From Streptomyces aureocirculatus (lineage in GTDB: Bacteria; Actinomycetota; Actinomycetes; Streptomycetales; Streptomycetaceae), in NCBI RefSeq assembly GCF_000720475.1, contig NZ_JOAP01000008.1, positions 1 to 64,000 of the forward strand: a stretch of DNA of 64,000 nucleotides. The letters are read 5' to 3'. How positions within the stretch are numbered: the stretch's first letter is position 1; the number at the start of each line of letters is the position of its first letter. Positions 52,301 to 59,517 of the stretch are shown here, piece by piece. Both the position numbers and the translations under genes were made by a program. The notes below the pieces were generated by a model, which was given only the letters and a program-made list of their open reading frames with translations, did not search any database and had not been told where the DNA came from.

Positions 52301-52784
52301 AGCGCTCGGCGACGCCGGTCACGAAGGAGGTGACGAGCAGCACGGCGAGTGCGTTGTCCGGCGTCCAGTCGATCCACAGGGGCGCGCAGATCAGCAGCGC
52401 GGCGCGCACACCGTCCGCGCCCACCATGGTCCAGCGGCGGTCCAGGGGGCCGTCGGGCGATGTGAGGGAGGTCAACGGGCCGAGGAGTACCGCTCCGAAG
52501 AGGAGGGTGGCGAGAACGCGCGCTCCGAAGACCGCGGTCACGGCGATGGCGACCCCGCGGTAGCCGTTGCCGAATCCGCCCTCGGCGATGGCCGCTTGCA
52601 GCGCGAGCATCACCAGGACGAGCAGCGCGAGGGCGTCACCGACGCTGCCCACGAGATGCGCGCTCCACAACTTCTTGAGCTGCGGTACGCGCAGCAGGGA
52701 GCGCACGGCACGCTCGCGGGAGTCTGCGAGCAAGGCGTTGTCGTGGCCCAGGGACGTGGCGGTTGGCTGCTCTGCACGCGTCAT
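49398..52784 (-). CDS. tmk: Fusion of MFS-like membrane domain with thymidylate kinase
   Basis: A 1,128-residue fusion. Residues 1 to about 480 are an MFS-like domain with about 10-12 membrane helices. Thymidylate kinase follows at about 505-715: P-loop ALEGGDGAGKSTQ, VTREPGATPVGKRLR (DR-type motif), SDRYIDSSVAYQGAGRDL and the LID region. From about 720 comes a long Ala/Glu/Arg coiled coil (EEEARRRAEEEAARKAEEER), then a Ser/Gly and acidic tail with repeats (LPQVPGAADETAV twice) and PGPER repeats. The kinase phosphorylates dTMP. Streptomycetes carry such a fusion at this locus; why the kinase is tethered to a membrane protein is unknown. Spacing to holB fits an operon. Confidence 0.92.
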   Translation of the reverse strand: MTRAEQPTATSLGHDNALLADSRERAVRSLLRVPQLKKLWSAHLVGSVGDALALLVLVMLALQAAIAEGGFGNGYRGVAIAVTAVFGARVLATLLFGAVLLGPLTSLTSPDGPLDRRWTMVGADGVRAALLICAPLWIDWTPDNALAVLLVTSFVTGVAERFWTVARESAAPALLPAPPLEGATVRPLPDHMDALRRLSLRTGFMALPLAAVVLVAVSLVGILLGSGIDWFEQHQAGLASFLAAGLFAASLSIVYAIELPGRNTPRARSPLEGLRRPRTGSGTDKGRTGAIPLLVAACAAVAAAIAAAVAVAVLHAKDLQGGPVTYGLFVFALTGGTLAGIRTAPALLTSLSRRRLLALAITVTGVALLAAGLVPDVTTVLLILGVAGVAAGVAANVGHALLDQEVEDYRRARTTEHLQAVVRLCVALTALVAPLLAAVIGPHRMVNGKFVFDHGGASFTLMLVGALLLPVAALVLAKADDRQGVPLRHDLRDALRGGDDPVQTPATAGFFIALEGGDGAGKSTQAEALAEWIRAKGHEVVVTREPGATPVGKRLRSILLDVSSAGLSHRAEALLYAADRAEHVDTVVRPALARGAVVVSDRYIDSSVAYQGAGRDLSPTEVARINRWATGGLVPHLTVLLDVAPEAARERFTEAPDRLESEPAEFHARVRSGFLTLAAADPGRYLVVDGTQEPEAVTTVIRHRLDVVLPLSEAEVKAQEEARKAAEEEARRRAEEEAARKAEEERLERERQEQLAKLRAEEEERKRRELKEAQRREAERQAEEARLRAEEARRKAEEERARVLAEEQARAAEEERRRLAAEEEARLRAEAEARRLEKQRRAEEALRRAEEARLLAESAAAGAASVATSGSGGGGTSGGGTFGSGASAAGGAASGGTTSEAPVSDAPVSDAPASGGVAEAVGGPTSPDNETTLNTPMVKLPQVPGAADETAVLPQVPGAADETAVLPQVTEDGAADVTAELPQATVAGAADETTVLRAVGHEPADRRTGEHDAPRAPSDTPRDAPREAPGERAENVADKVPPGYFRDERPGPERPGPERPGPERPGPDDRTRELPQVDEEGRPRRPRPDWAEETPLDDLPSLADELLGSPEADEPDEGGGRGRRSRGR

Positions 52785-52820
52785 CCGTCCAGCCTATCTG
52801 GACGCTTCACCTCCGCCCGC

Positions 52821-52980
52821 CCGGATCCCCATGGCGCCGCCTGCATCCCGGCAGGCCCGCCCGGATCCCCATGGCGCCGCCTGCATCCCGGCAGGCCCTC
52901 CCGGATTCCCAGAGCGCCGCCTGCATCCCGGCAGGCCTACCCGGATCCCCATGGCGCCACCTGGACCCCTGCGGGCCCGC
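52821..52980. repeat. 40-bp tandem repeat, four copies
   Basis: Four consecutive 40-base units beginning ccggatccccatggcgccgc, the last two slightly diverged, lie in the 300-base interval between the tmk start and the topA stop. The unit contains short inverted segments (gcatcccggcaggc) but no gene. The remaining interval (to 53084) holds nothing further recognised. Confidence 0.9.
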
Positions 52981-53084
52981 CCGGACATACGCCGCCGCGC
53001 CGGAACCCGTTCCCGGCCCGACGCGGCGGATCACACTCTCGGCCCCCGGCCGCAGCCGGAAACTCGATTCTCGGTTCTCAGTCC

Positions 53085-55925
53085 TCAGTCCTCAGCCGCT
53101 GCCTTAGAAGCCGCCGCCTTCTTGGCGGTGGTCTTCTTGGCGGTGGACTTCTTGGCCGCGGTCGAAGCCGTCGTCTTCTTGGCCGTCGTTTTCTTGGCCG
53201 CGGTCTTCGTGGCGGCCGTCTTCTTAGCCGGCGCCTTCTTGGCGGGCGCCTTCTTGGCGGTCTTCTTCGCGGGGGCCTTGGCCCGCTTCTCGGCGAGCAG
53301 CTCGAAGCCGCGCTCCGGAGTGATCTCCTCGACGCTGTCGCCGGACCGCAGCGTCGCGTTCGTCTCGCCGTCCGTCACGTACGGGCCGAAGCGGCCGTCC
53401 TTGACGACGACGGGCTTCGCGCTGACCGGGTCCTCGCCGAGCTCCTTCAGCGGCGGCTTCGCGGCGGCACGGCCGCGCTGCTTCGGCTTGGAGTAGATCT
53501 CCAGGGCCTCGTCGAGCGTGATGTTGAAGAGCTGCTCCTCGGTCTCCAGGGAGCGCGAGTCGGTGCCCTTCTTCAGATACGGGCCGTAGCGGCCGTTCTG
53601 CGCGGTGATCTCCACGCCTTCGGCGTCCGTGCCGACGACACGCGGCAGCGACATCAGCTTCAGGGCGTCCGCGAGGGTCACTGTGTCCAGGGACATGGAC
53701 TTGAAGAGCGAGGCCGTGCGCGGCTTGATCGCGTTCTTGCCGGTCTTCGGGGTGCCCTCGGGCAGCACCTCGGTGACGTACGGGCCGTACCGCCCGTCCT
53801 TGGCGATGATCTCGCGGCCGGTCTCGGGGTCCGTGCCGAGCGCGAAGTCGCCGCTGGGCTTGGCGAGCAGTTCCTCCGCGTACTCGACGGTGAGCTCGTC
53901 CGGCGCCAGGTCGTCGGGGATGTCGGCGCGCTGGTGGCCGTCCATGTCGCGCTCGCCGCGCTCGATGTAGGGGCCGTAGCGCCCGACGCGGAGCACGATG
54001 CCGTCGTCCACGGGGAACGACGACACCTCGCGGGCGTCGATGGCGCCCAGGTCGGTGACGAGTTCCTTCAGGCCGCCCAGGTGGTCGCCGTCGCCGTTCC
54101 CGGCGTCGGCGGCGCCTCCGGAGGGCTCGCCCTCGCCGAAGTAGAACCGCCGCAGCCACGGCACGGCCTGCGCCTCGCCGCGCGCGATGCGGTCGAGGTC
54201 GTCCTCCATCCTGGCGGTGAAGTCGTAGTCGACGAGCCGCCCGAAGTGCTTCTCCAGGAGGTTGACCACGGCGAAGGAGAGGAAGGACGGTACGAGGGCC
54301 GTGCCCTTCTTGAAGACGTAGCCGCGGTCGAGGATGGTGCCGATGATCGACGCGTACGTCGACGGGCGGCCGATCTCCCGCTCTTCCAGCTCCTTGACCA
54401 GCGAGGCCTCGGTGTAGCGGGCCGGCGGCTTGGTCGCGTGGCCGTCGACCGACATCTCCTCGGCGGACAGCGCGTCGCCCTCGCCGACCTGCGGCAGCCT
54501 GCGCTCGCGGTCGTCGAGCTCCGCGTTCGGGTCGTCGGCGCCCTCTACGTAGGCCTTGAGGAAGCCGTGGAAGGTGATGGTCTTGCCGGAAGCGCTGAAC
54601 TCGGCGTCACGGCCGTCGGCGGCCCGGCCGCCGATCTTGACCGTGACCGAGTTGCCGGTCGCGTCCTTCATCTGGGAGGCGACGGTCCGCTTCCAGATCA
54701 GCTCGTAGAGCCGGAACTGATCACCGGTCAGACCGGTCTCGGCGGGCGTACGGAAGCGGTCGCCGGAGGGCCGGATCGCTTCGTGCGCCTCCTGCGCGTT
54801 CTTGACCTTCCCGGCGTACGTACGGGGCTTCTCGGGCAGGTAGTCGCTGCCGTAGAGCTGGGTGACCTGCGCGCGGGCCGCGGCCACCGCCGTGTCCGAC
54901 AGGGTCGTGGAGTCCGTACGCATATAGGTGATGAAGCCGTTCTCATACAGCTTCTGGGCCACCTGCATGGTCGCCTTCGCGCCGAAGCCCAGCTTGCGCG
55001 AGGCCTCCTGCTGCAGCGTCGTCGTACGGAAGGGCGCGTACGGCGAGCGGCGGTAGGGCTTGGACTCGACGGAACGTACGGAGAAGTCGGTGTTCTCCAG
55101 GGCGGCGGCGAGCGCGCGGGCGTTCGCCTCGTCCAGGTGCAGGGTGTTCTGGCTCTTGATCTGCCCGACGGAGTCGAAGTCGCGGCCCTGTGCGACGCGC
55201 TTGCCGTCGACCGTGGTGAGACGGGCGACGAGCTGCGAGGGGTCGCTGGAATCACCGGGGCGGCCGGTGCCGAAGGTGCCGGTGAGGTCCCAGTACTCGG
55301 CGGAGCGGAAGGCGATGCGCTCGCGCTCCCGCTCGACGACGAGCCGGGTCGCCACGGACTGCACCCGGCCCGCCGAGAGCCGCGGCATGACCTTCTTCCA
55401 CAGCACCGGCGAGACTTCGTAGCCGTACAGGCGGTCCAGGATGCGGCGGGTCTCCTGGGCGTCGACCATGCGCTTGTTGAGCTCGCGCGGGTTGGCGACG
55501 GCACCCTGGATGGCGTCCTTGGTGATCTCGTGGAACACCATGCGCTTGACCGGGACCTTGGGCTTCAGGACCTCGAGGAGGTGCCACGCGATGGCTTCGC
55601 CCTCGCGGTCCTCATCGGTGGCGAGGAAGAGTTCGTCGGAATCCTTCAGGAGGTCCTTGAGCTTCTTGACCTGGGCCTTCTTGTCGGCGTTGACGACATA
55701 GATCGGCTGGAAGTCGTTCTCGACGTCCACGCCGAGGCGGCGGACCTCACCCGTGTACTTCTCGGGAACCTCCGCGGCGCCGTTGGGAAGGTCACGGATG
55801 TGCCCGACGCTCGCCTCGACTACGTATCCGGGGCCGAGATAGCCCTTGATCGTCTTCGCCTTGGCGGGCGACTCGACAATGACGAGTCGGCGGCCGCCAG
55901 GTGCGGTCTCGCTGGTCGGGGACAA
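53085..55925 (-). CDS. topA: DNA topoisomerase I
   Basis: A 946-residue type IA topoisomerase. The TOPRIM domain starts LVIVESPAKAKTIKGYLG, with the acidic DEDREGEAIAWHL. The active-site Tyr lies in FITYMRTDSTTLS. C-terminal repeats of the zinc-less type (DGRYGPYVTE, NGRYGPYLKKG, DGRFGPYVTDGE) follow. The tail is Lys/Ala-rich (KKTAKKAPAKKAPAKKT), typical of actinobacterial TopA and important for processivity. It relaxes negative supercoils. The start appears to be TTG at 55925 with GGAGAGAAG upstream, since the conserved sequence begins directly after it. Confidence 0.96.
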   Translation of the reverse strand: MSPTSETAPGGRRLVIVESPAKAKTIKGYLGPGYVVEASVGHIRDLPNGAAEVPEKYTGEVRRLGVDVENDFQPIYVVNADKKAQVKKLKDLLKDSDELFLATDEDREGEAIAWHLLEVLKPKVPVKRMVFHEITKDAIQGAVANPRELNKRMVDAQETRRILDRLYGYEVSPVLWKKVMPRLSAGRVQSVATRLVVERERERIAFRSAEYWDLTGTFGTGRPGDSSDPSQLVARLTTVDGKRVAQGRDFDSVGQIKSQNTLHLDEANARALAAALENTDFSVRSVESKPYRRSPYAPFRTTTLQQEASRKLGFGAKATMQVAQKLYENGFITYMRTDSTTLSDTAVAAARAQVTQLYGSDYLPEKPRTYAGKVKNAQEAHEAIRPSGDRFRTPAETGLTGDQFRLYELIWKRTVASQMKDATGNSVTVKIGGRAADGRDAEFSASGKTITFHGFLKAYVEGADDPNAELDDRERRLPQVGEGDALSAEEMSVDGHATKPPARYTEASLVKELEEREIGRPSTYASIIGTILDRGYVFKKGTALVPSFLSFAVVNLLEKHFGRLVDYDFTARMEDDLDRIARGEAQAVPWLRRFYFGEGEPSGGAADAGNGDGDHLGGLKELVTDLGAIDAREVSSFPVDDGIVLRVGRYGPYIERGERDMDGHQRADIPDDLAPDELTVEYAEELLAKPSGDFALGTDPETGREIIAKDGRYGPYVTEVLPEGTPKTGKNAIKPRTASLFKSMSLDTVTLADALKLMSLPRVVGTDAEGVEITAQNGRYGPYLKKGTDSRSLETEEQLFNITLDEALEIYSKPKQRGRAAAKPPLKELGEDPVSAKPVVVKDGRFGPYVTDGETNATLRSGDSVEEITPERGFELLAEKRAKAPAKKTAKKAPAKKAPAKKTAATKTAAKKTTAKKTTASTAAKKSTAKKTTAKKAAASKAAAED

Positions 55926-56369
55926 CTTCGCTCTTCTCTCCGGTCGACGCTCGGTGGCAGCGCTGCGGTGCTTCGGCAGTGCCGTAATCGACGCCCGGTG
56001 GGGCGCCGTGACTGCGCTTGCGGTTGCGCTGACGCTGCGGAGTGTGACGGTACATCCCGCCCCCGTGTCAAACGGGAAAAGCCCGCAACGGCCACTCGAA
56101 CGGTAACCCGACTACCGCCATTCCTGCCGCACGGGCTGACCCCTGGGCCTTCAGCAGCGTAGGTGCGGGACTTTTTTTCCGTACCGCGTCAGTCCAGCGT
56201 GCCGCATATCGCGCCGCGCGCTCGTCCTCCATCGCCGGACGGGCTTTGACGTGCCCGGGACGGATTCTGACGTGCCAGGGGCGGGCTCTGACATGCTCGG
56301 GACGACCCTGGCGCGGTCCGCTGCACCTTTTGTACTGCTACACCTTTTGTACTGCCCGCTGGTCACTTC
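55926..56369. other. Upstream region of topA
   Basis: About 440 bases without a gene. It contains the topA promoter region. At 56324-56355 there is a direct repeat of caccttttgtactgc (period 17) next to the small membrane protein's stop, of unknown meaning. Degenerate gacgtgcc(c/a)gg repeats lie near 56248-56300. Confidence 0.5.
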
Positions 56370-56567
56370 TCACAGTCGTGTGAAGCACCACACCGCGAGG
56401 GCGAGGGCACCGGATCCCGCCACGGTCGCGAGGGTCGCCGCCGCCGCGGAGTGCACACCGTGGGCGACGGGGGCGCGATGGGCGACCCGGGTGCCCGTCC
56501 AGAGCAGCAGCCCGGCTCCGAACAGCGCGAACACCGTTCCGGCGAAGATCGCTGGTCCGCTCTCCAT
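56370..56567 (-). CDS. Small two-helix membrane protein
   Basis: A 65-residue protein with two hydrophobic segments (AIFAGTVFALFGAGLLLWTG and LATVAGSGALALAVWCF) separated by a His/Arg loop. GGGAGG lies at proper spacing before the ATG at 56567. A protein of this kind sits between topA and the methyltransferase in streptomycetes, which supports the call. The function is unknown. Confidence 0.8.
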   Translation of the reverse strand: MESGPAIFAGTVFALFGAGLLLWTGTRVAHRAPVAHGVHSAAAATLATVAGSGALALAVWCFTRL

Positions 56568-56897
56568 GCCCTGGCCTCCCGTGCCGTCCGTACGCGGCCC
56601 CTGTCGGGCGCCCCGGCTGCGGAGGCTGGCACACCCGGACGGCGGAATCACGAAATCCGGGTGAACGGGGGGCGGCGAGGAAGACCCATATTGGCTGGTT
56701 TCCCTCCAGGAGCGGCCGATTTCTCCCCCCTGGGAGCCGATTCCTCCCCCCTGGGAGGGGAGGCTCTCCTGGCGAGGGAAGGCTCCGCCGACAAGGGAGG
56801 GCGCACCTGCGGGAGCGCGCTCGCCCGCCGACCCCGCCGACCCCGTCAGCCCCTCCGACCCTGTCAGCCCTGTCAGCCCCTCCGACCCCGTCAGCCC
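56568..56897. other. Intergenic region with short repeats
   Basis: 330 bases with repeated ctcccccctgggag motifs at 56726-56762 and a ccgaccc(c/t)gtcagcccc repeat at 56838-56896. No gene is supported. The repeats could form stems ending the methyltransferase transcript. Confidence 0.5.
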
Positions 56898-58514
56898 CTA
56901 CCGCCCCACCGGCTCCAGGAATCCCTGCTCCACCAGGAGCCGGATCTGGGCCGGGGTGCGATCGCGCAGCAGGACCGGGTCCTCGCCCATGAGCTGGGCG
57001 ATGGCGTCCAGGATCCGGCCGGCGCTCAGCGAGCCGTCGCACACGCCCGCGAAGCCCGCGCCCACGGTGTCCACCTGGGTGGCCCGCCGCATGCCGCGGT
57101 GCTGGCGCAGCACGACGTGCTCCGGGTCCTCGGCGCCCGGCAGGCCGACCTGCTCCTGCACCACTTCGGCGGCGAGCTTGAAGTGCGCGGCGAGCAGCGC
57201 GGCGTCGTCGTTCGCGCGAAGATAGTCCTGCCGCTCGAAGAACGCCTGCACCGTCTCGCCGAGCGGCTGCTCGACGGGGTGCGGCCACTCCTCGACGGTC
57301 ACGGACGGCTCGGCGGCGCCGGTCTTGCGCAGGGTGATCCAGCCGAAGCCGACGCCCCGGGTCTTGCGGGCCTCGAACTCGTCGAGCCACGCGTCGTACC
57401 GCGCCGCGTACTCGGCCGGGTCGGTGCGGTGGTCCCCGGCGTCCCTGAGCCACAACTCGGCGTACTGCGTGACGTCCTGCACCTCGCGCTGCACGATCCA
57501 CGCGTCACAGTCGCGCGGCACCCAGGAGCGGAGCCGCTCGGTCCACTCCTCTCCTTCCACGTGCTGCCAGTTGGCGAGGAACTGCGCGTACCCCCCTTCG
57601 TTCAGCCGTGCCCCCGCCTCCTGAACGATCGAGCGGCACAGATCGTCCCCGCCCATCCCGCCGTCCCGGTACGTCAGCCGGGCCCCGGGGGAGATGACGA
57701 ACGGCGGGTTGGACACGATCAGGTCGTACGTGGCCTCCCCCACCGGCTCGTACAGGGAGCCCAGCCGCAGGTCCGCGTTCGGCACGCCGGACAGCGCGAG
57801 GGTGAGCCGGGTGCAGTGCAGGGCGCGGGGGTTGAGGTCGGTGGCGGTGACGCGGGTCGCGTGCCGGGAGGCGTGCAGCGCCTGGATACCGGATCCGGTG
57901 CCGATGTCGAGGGCGCTCGCTACGGGCGTACGTACCGTGATCCCGGAAAGCGTCGTGGACGCGCCGCCGACGCCAAGGACGACCCCCTCGTCCCGGCTGC
58001 CGATGCCACCGGCACCGCCGACCGCGCACCCGAGGTCGGACACGATGAACCAGTCCTCGCCCTCCGGCCCGCCGTAGGGCCGTACGTCGGTGGTCGCCCT
58101 GAGCCCGCCACCGCCACGGGTGCCATCGCCACCGCCGCGGGTGCCATCGCCGCGGGGGCCACCACCGGTACCTCCCGCACCGGCCGCCCCGGTGGCCCCA
58201 TCGACCCCGTCCGCCACGAGCCAGCCGCTCTCCAGGAGGGCGTCGACCGGCAGAACGTCGGCCACGCGCGCGTGCGGGACGGTCTCCTGCAGCAGGAACA
58301 GCCGTACGAGCGACGCCAGCGCGCCGTCGCCCCGGGTGGCCCGGAGGGCGGGCACCGTCTCACTGCGGGCCAGCGCGGCGTAGGCGGGCGCCCCGAGCAG
58401 GTCGAGCAGCCCGTCGGCGGTGAAGTCGGCGGCGAGGAAGGCCTCCCGCAGCCGTGCGGTCACATCGGCGCGGTCGGGCGAGGGCAGGGGCGGGGGCATG
58501 CTGGCGTTACTCAC
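56898..58514 (-). CDS. Class I methyltransferase (HemK/PrmC-like NPPF motif)
   Basis: A 538-residue protein. The N-terminal 200 residues are helical (ADVTARLREAFLAADFTADGLLDLL). The AdoMet domain has SALDIGTGSGIQALHASRHATRV (motif I), VTATDLNPRAL, and the catalytic motif YDLIVSNPPFVISPG, as in N5-glutamine and N6-adenine methyltransferases. A C-terminal domain of about 180 residues follows. It is a conserved actinobacterial protein next to topA; the substrate is unknown, with protein glutamine or rRNA adenine being family options. A Gly/Arg/Thr repeat (GTRGGGDGTRGGG) interrupts it before motif I. Start GTG 58514 or ATG 58499. Confidence 0.82.
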   Translation of the reverse strand: MSNASMPPPLPSPDRADVTARLREAFLAADFTADGLLDLLGAPAYAALARSETVPALRATRGDGALASLVRLFLLQETVPHARVADVLPVDALLESGWLVADGVDGATGAAGAGGTGGGPRGDGTRGGGDGTRGGGGLRATTDVRPYGGPEGEDWFIVSDLGCAVGGAGGIGSRDEGVVLGVGGASTTLSGITVRTPVASALDIGTGSGIQALHASRHATRVTATDLNPRALHCTRLTLALSGVPNADLRLGSLYEPVGEATYDLIVSNPPFVISPGARLTYRDGGMGGDDLCRSIVQEAGARLNEGGYAQFLANWQHVEGEEWTERLRSWVPRDCDAWIVQREVQDVTQYAELWLRDAGDHRTDPAEYAARYDAWLDEFEARKTRGVGFGWITLRKTGAAEPSVTVEEWPHPVEQPLGETVQAFFERQDYLRANDDAALLAAHFKLAAEVVQEQVGLPGAEDPEHVVLRQHRGMRRATQVDTVGAGFAGVCDGSLSAGRILDAIAQLMGEDPVLLRDRTPAQIRLLVEQGFLEPVGR

Positions 58515-58638
58515 CCCCCAATTGTGACCCCGGCACCCACGACGGCGCCCCCGGCGCCACAGGGCACCGGGGGCGGCTCCGCCTGACGGCGGCGTCAGCT
58601 CTTGGGTCCGGCTGCCGTGAAACGGCTGCCGGAGGGAT

Positions 58639-59214
58639 TCAGCTCTTGGCCCCTGCTGACGGCGTGGAGCTCTTGCAGCTCTCCTGCTCGCGCATGGCCT
58701 TGCCGACGTCGCCCGCCTCCAGCTTCTTCTGCGCGGTGTTCTCGCTCTTGCTGAGCTTGCCCAGTTCCTCGGCGATCTTCGCGAGGTCGTCCGCGAAGGC
58801 CGACTGGTCCTTGGTGTCGAGCTTGTCGGTCTGCGACTTCAGGTCGGCGTACGACTTGGAGAGGCCGTCGAGCTCCTTCACGGCGTCGTTCAGCTTCTTC
58901 TCGCCGTCGTCGGTGGGCGGGGCGCCCGCCTTGTTGAGGGCGGCGCTGCGCTGGGCGTACGCACTGGAGATGTCCCCGAACGCCTTGGAGTCGGTCTTCT
59001 TGACCTCGTCCGGCGAACTGTTGTCGGCGGTCTGCCTCTTGATGGCCGCGTTGGCCTCGGCGATCTTCTTCGACTGCGGCCCCACGGCCGTGTCACAGAC
59101 CTTCTTGGCCCAGTCGTCGAGCTTCTTGTCACCGTCGTCGTCACTGCTGCATCCCGACAGCGCCAGTACCAGTACCGCACCGCCGGACAGTGCGGCCGCG
59201 AGCTTCTTGTTCAC
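58639..59214 (-). CDS. Small secreted lipoprotein
   Basis: A 191-residue lipoprotein. The signal peptide VNKKLAAALSGGAVLVLALSGC ends in the lipobox LSGC. The mature part is charged and helical (KKLDDWAKKVCDTAVG, LDGLSKSYADLKSQTDKLD), with one further Cys pair partner near the end (QESCKS). The function is unknown; it is conserved beside hppA in streptomycetes. The GTG at 59214 is chosen because GGAAGGGA lies eight bases upstream; the ATG at 59232 would put that site inside the gene. Confidence 0.85.
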   Translation of the reverse strand: MNKKLAAALSGGAVLVLALSGCSSDDDGDKKLDDWAKKVCDTAVGPQSKKIAEANAAIKRQTADNSSPDEVKKTDSKAFGDISSAYAQRSAALNKAGAPPTDDGEKKLNDAVKELDGLSKSYADLKSQTDKLDTKDQSAFADDLAKIAEELGKLSKSENTAQKKLEAGDVGKAMREQESCKSSTPSAGAKS

Positions 59215-59443
59215 CGGATTGGTCCCTTCCATGGCTCTCGGCCCCGGAACTTACACGCCAACTGGGGGACAACCGCATGCCAGGGGTGGGTTACCTCCAC
59301 TATTGAAGCCATTTGCATCAAGGAGTGGAGGGCGAGAGAAGGCTCACGGAGGCAGCCGGGGCTTGGCGGGGGCAGCCGGGAGCTGAAGGGGGCAGGCGGG
59401 GCCTGACGGGGGCTCAGGGTAGCTTCACGAGGGCTTCACGGGC

Positions 59444-59477
59444 GAGGCCGGTCCGGGCGGGCGCCCGAACCGGCCTC
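59444..59477 (-). terminator. Hairpin terminator downstream of hppA
   Basis: A 15-bp stem (gaggccggtccgggc with gcccgaaccggcctc, one G-T pair) has a four-base loop. It is followed closely by a second stem, gaggccg-tag-cggcctc, at 59480-59496. Both lie between the hppA stop and the lipoprotein gene. Confidence 0.75.
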
Positions 59478-59517
59478 CAGAGGCCGTAGCGGCCTCCACC
59501 CCTGTCCAAGATCTACG

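Noticed and set aside
50676..56162. Very long open frame on the plus strand over tmk/topA
   Set aside because: It is the antisense image of two strongly supported genes; high GC keeps the opposite frame open, and its protein has no domain features.
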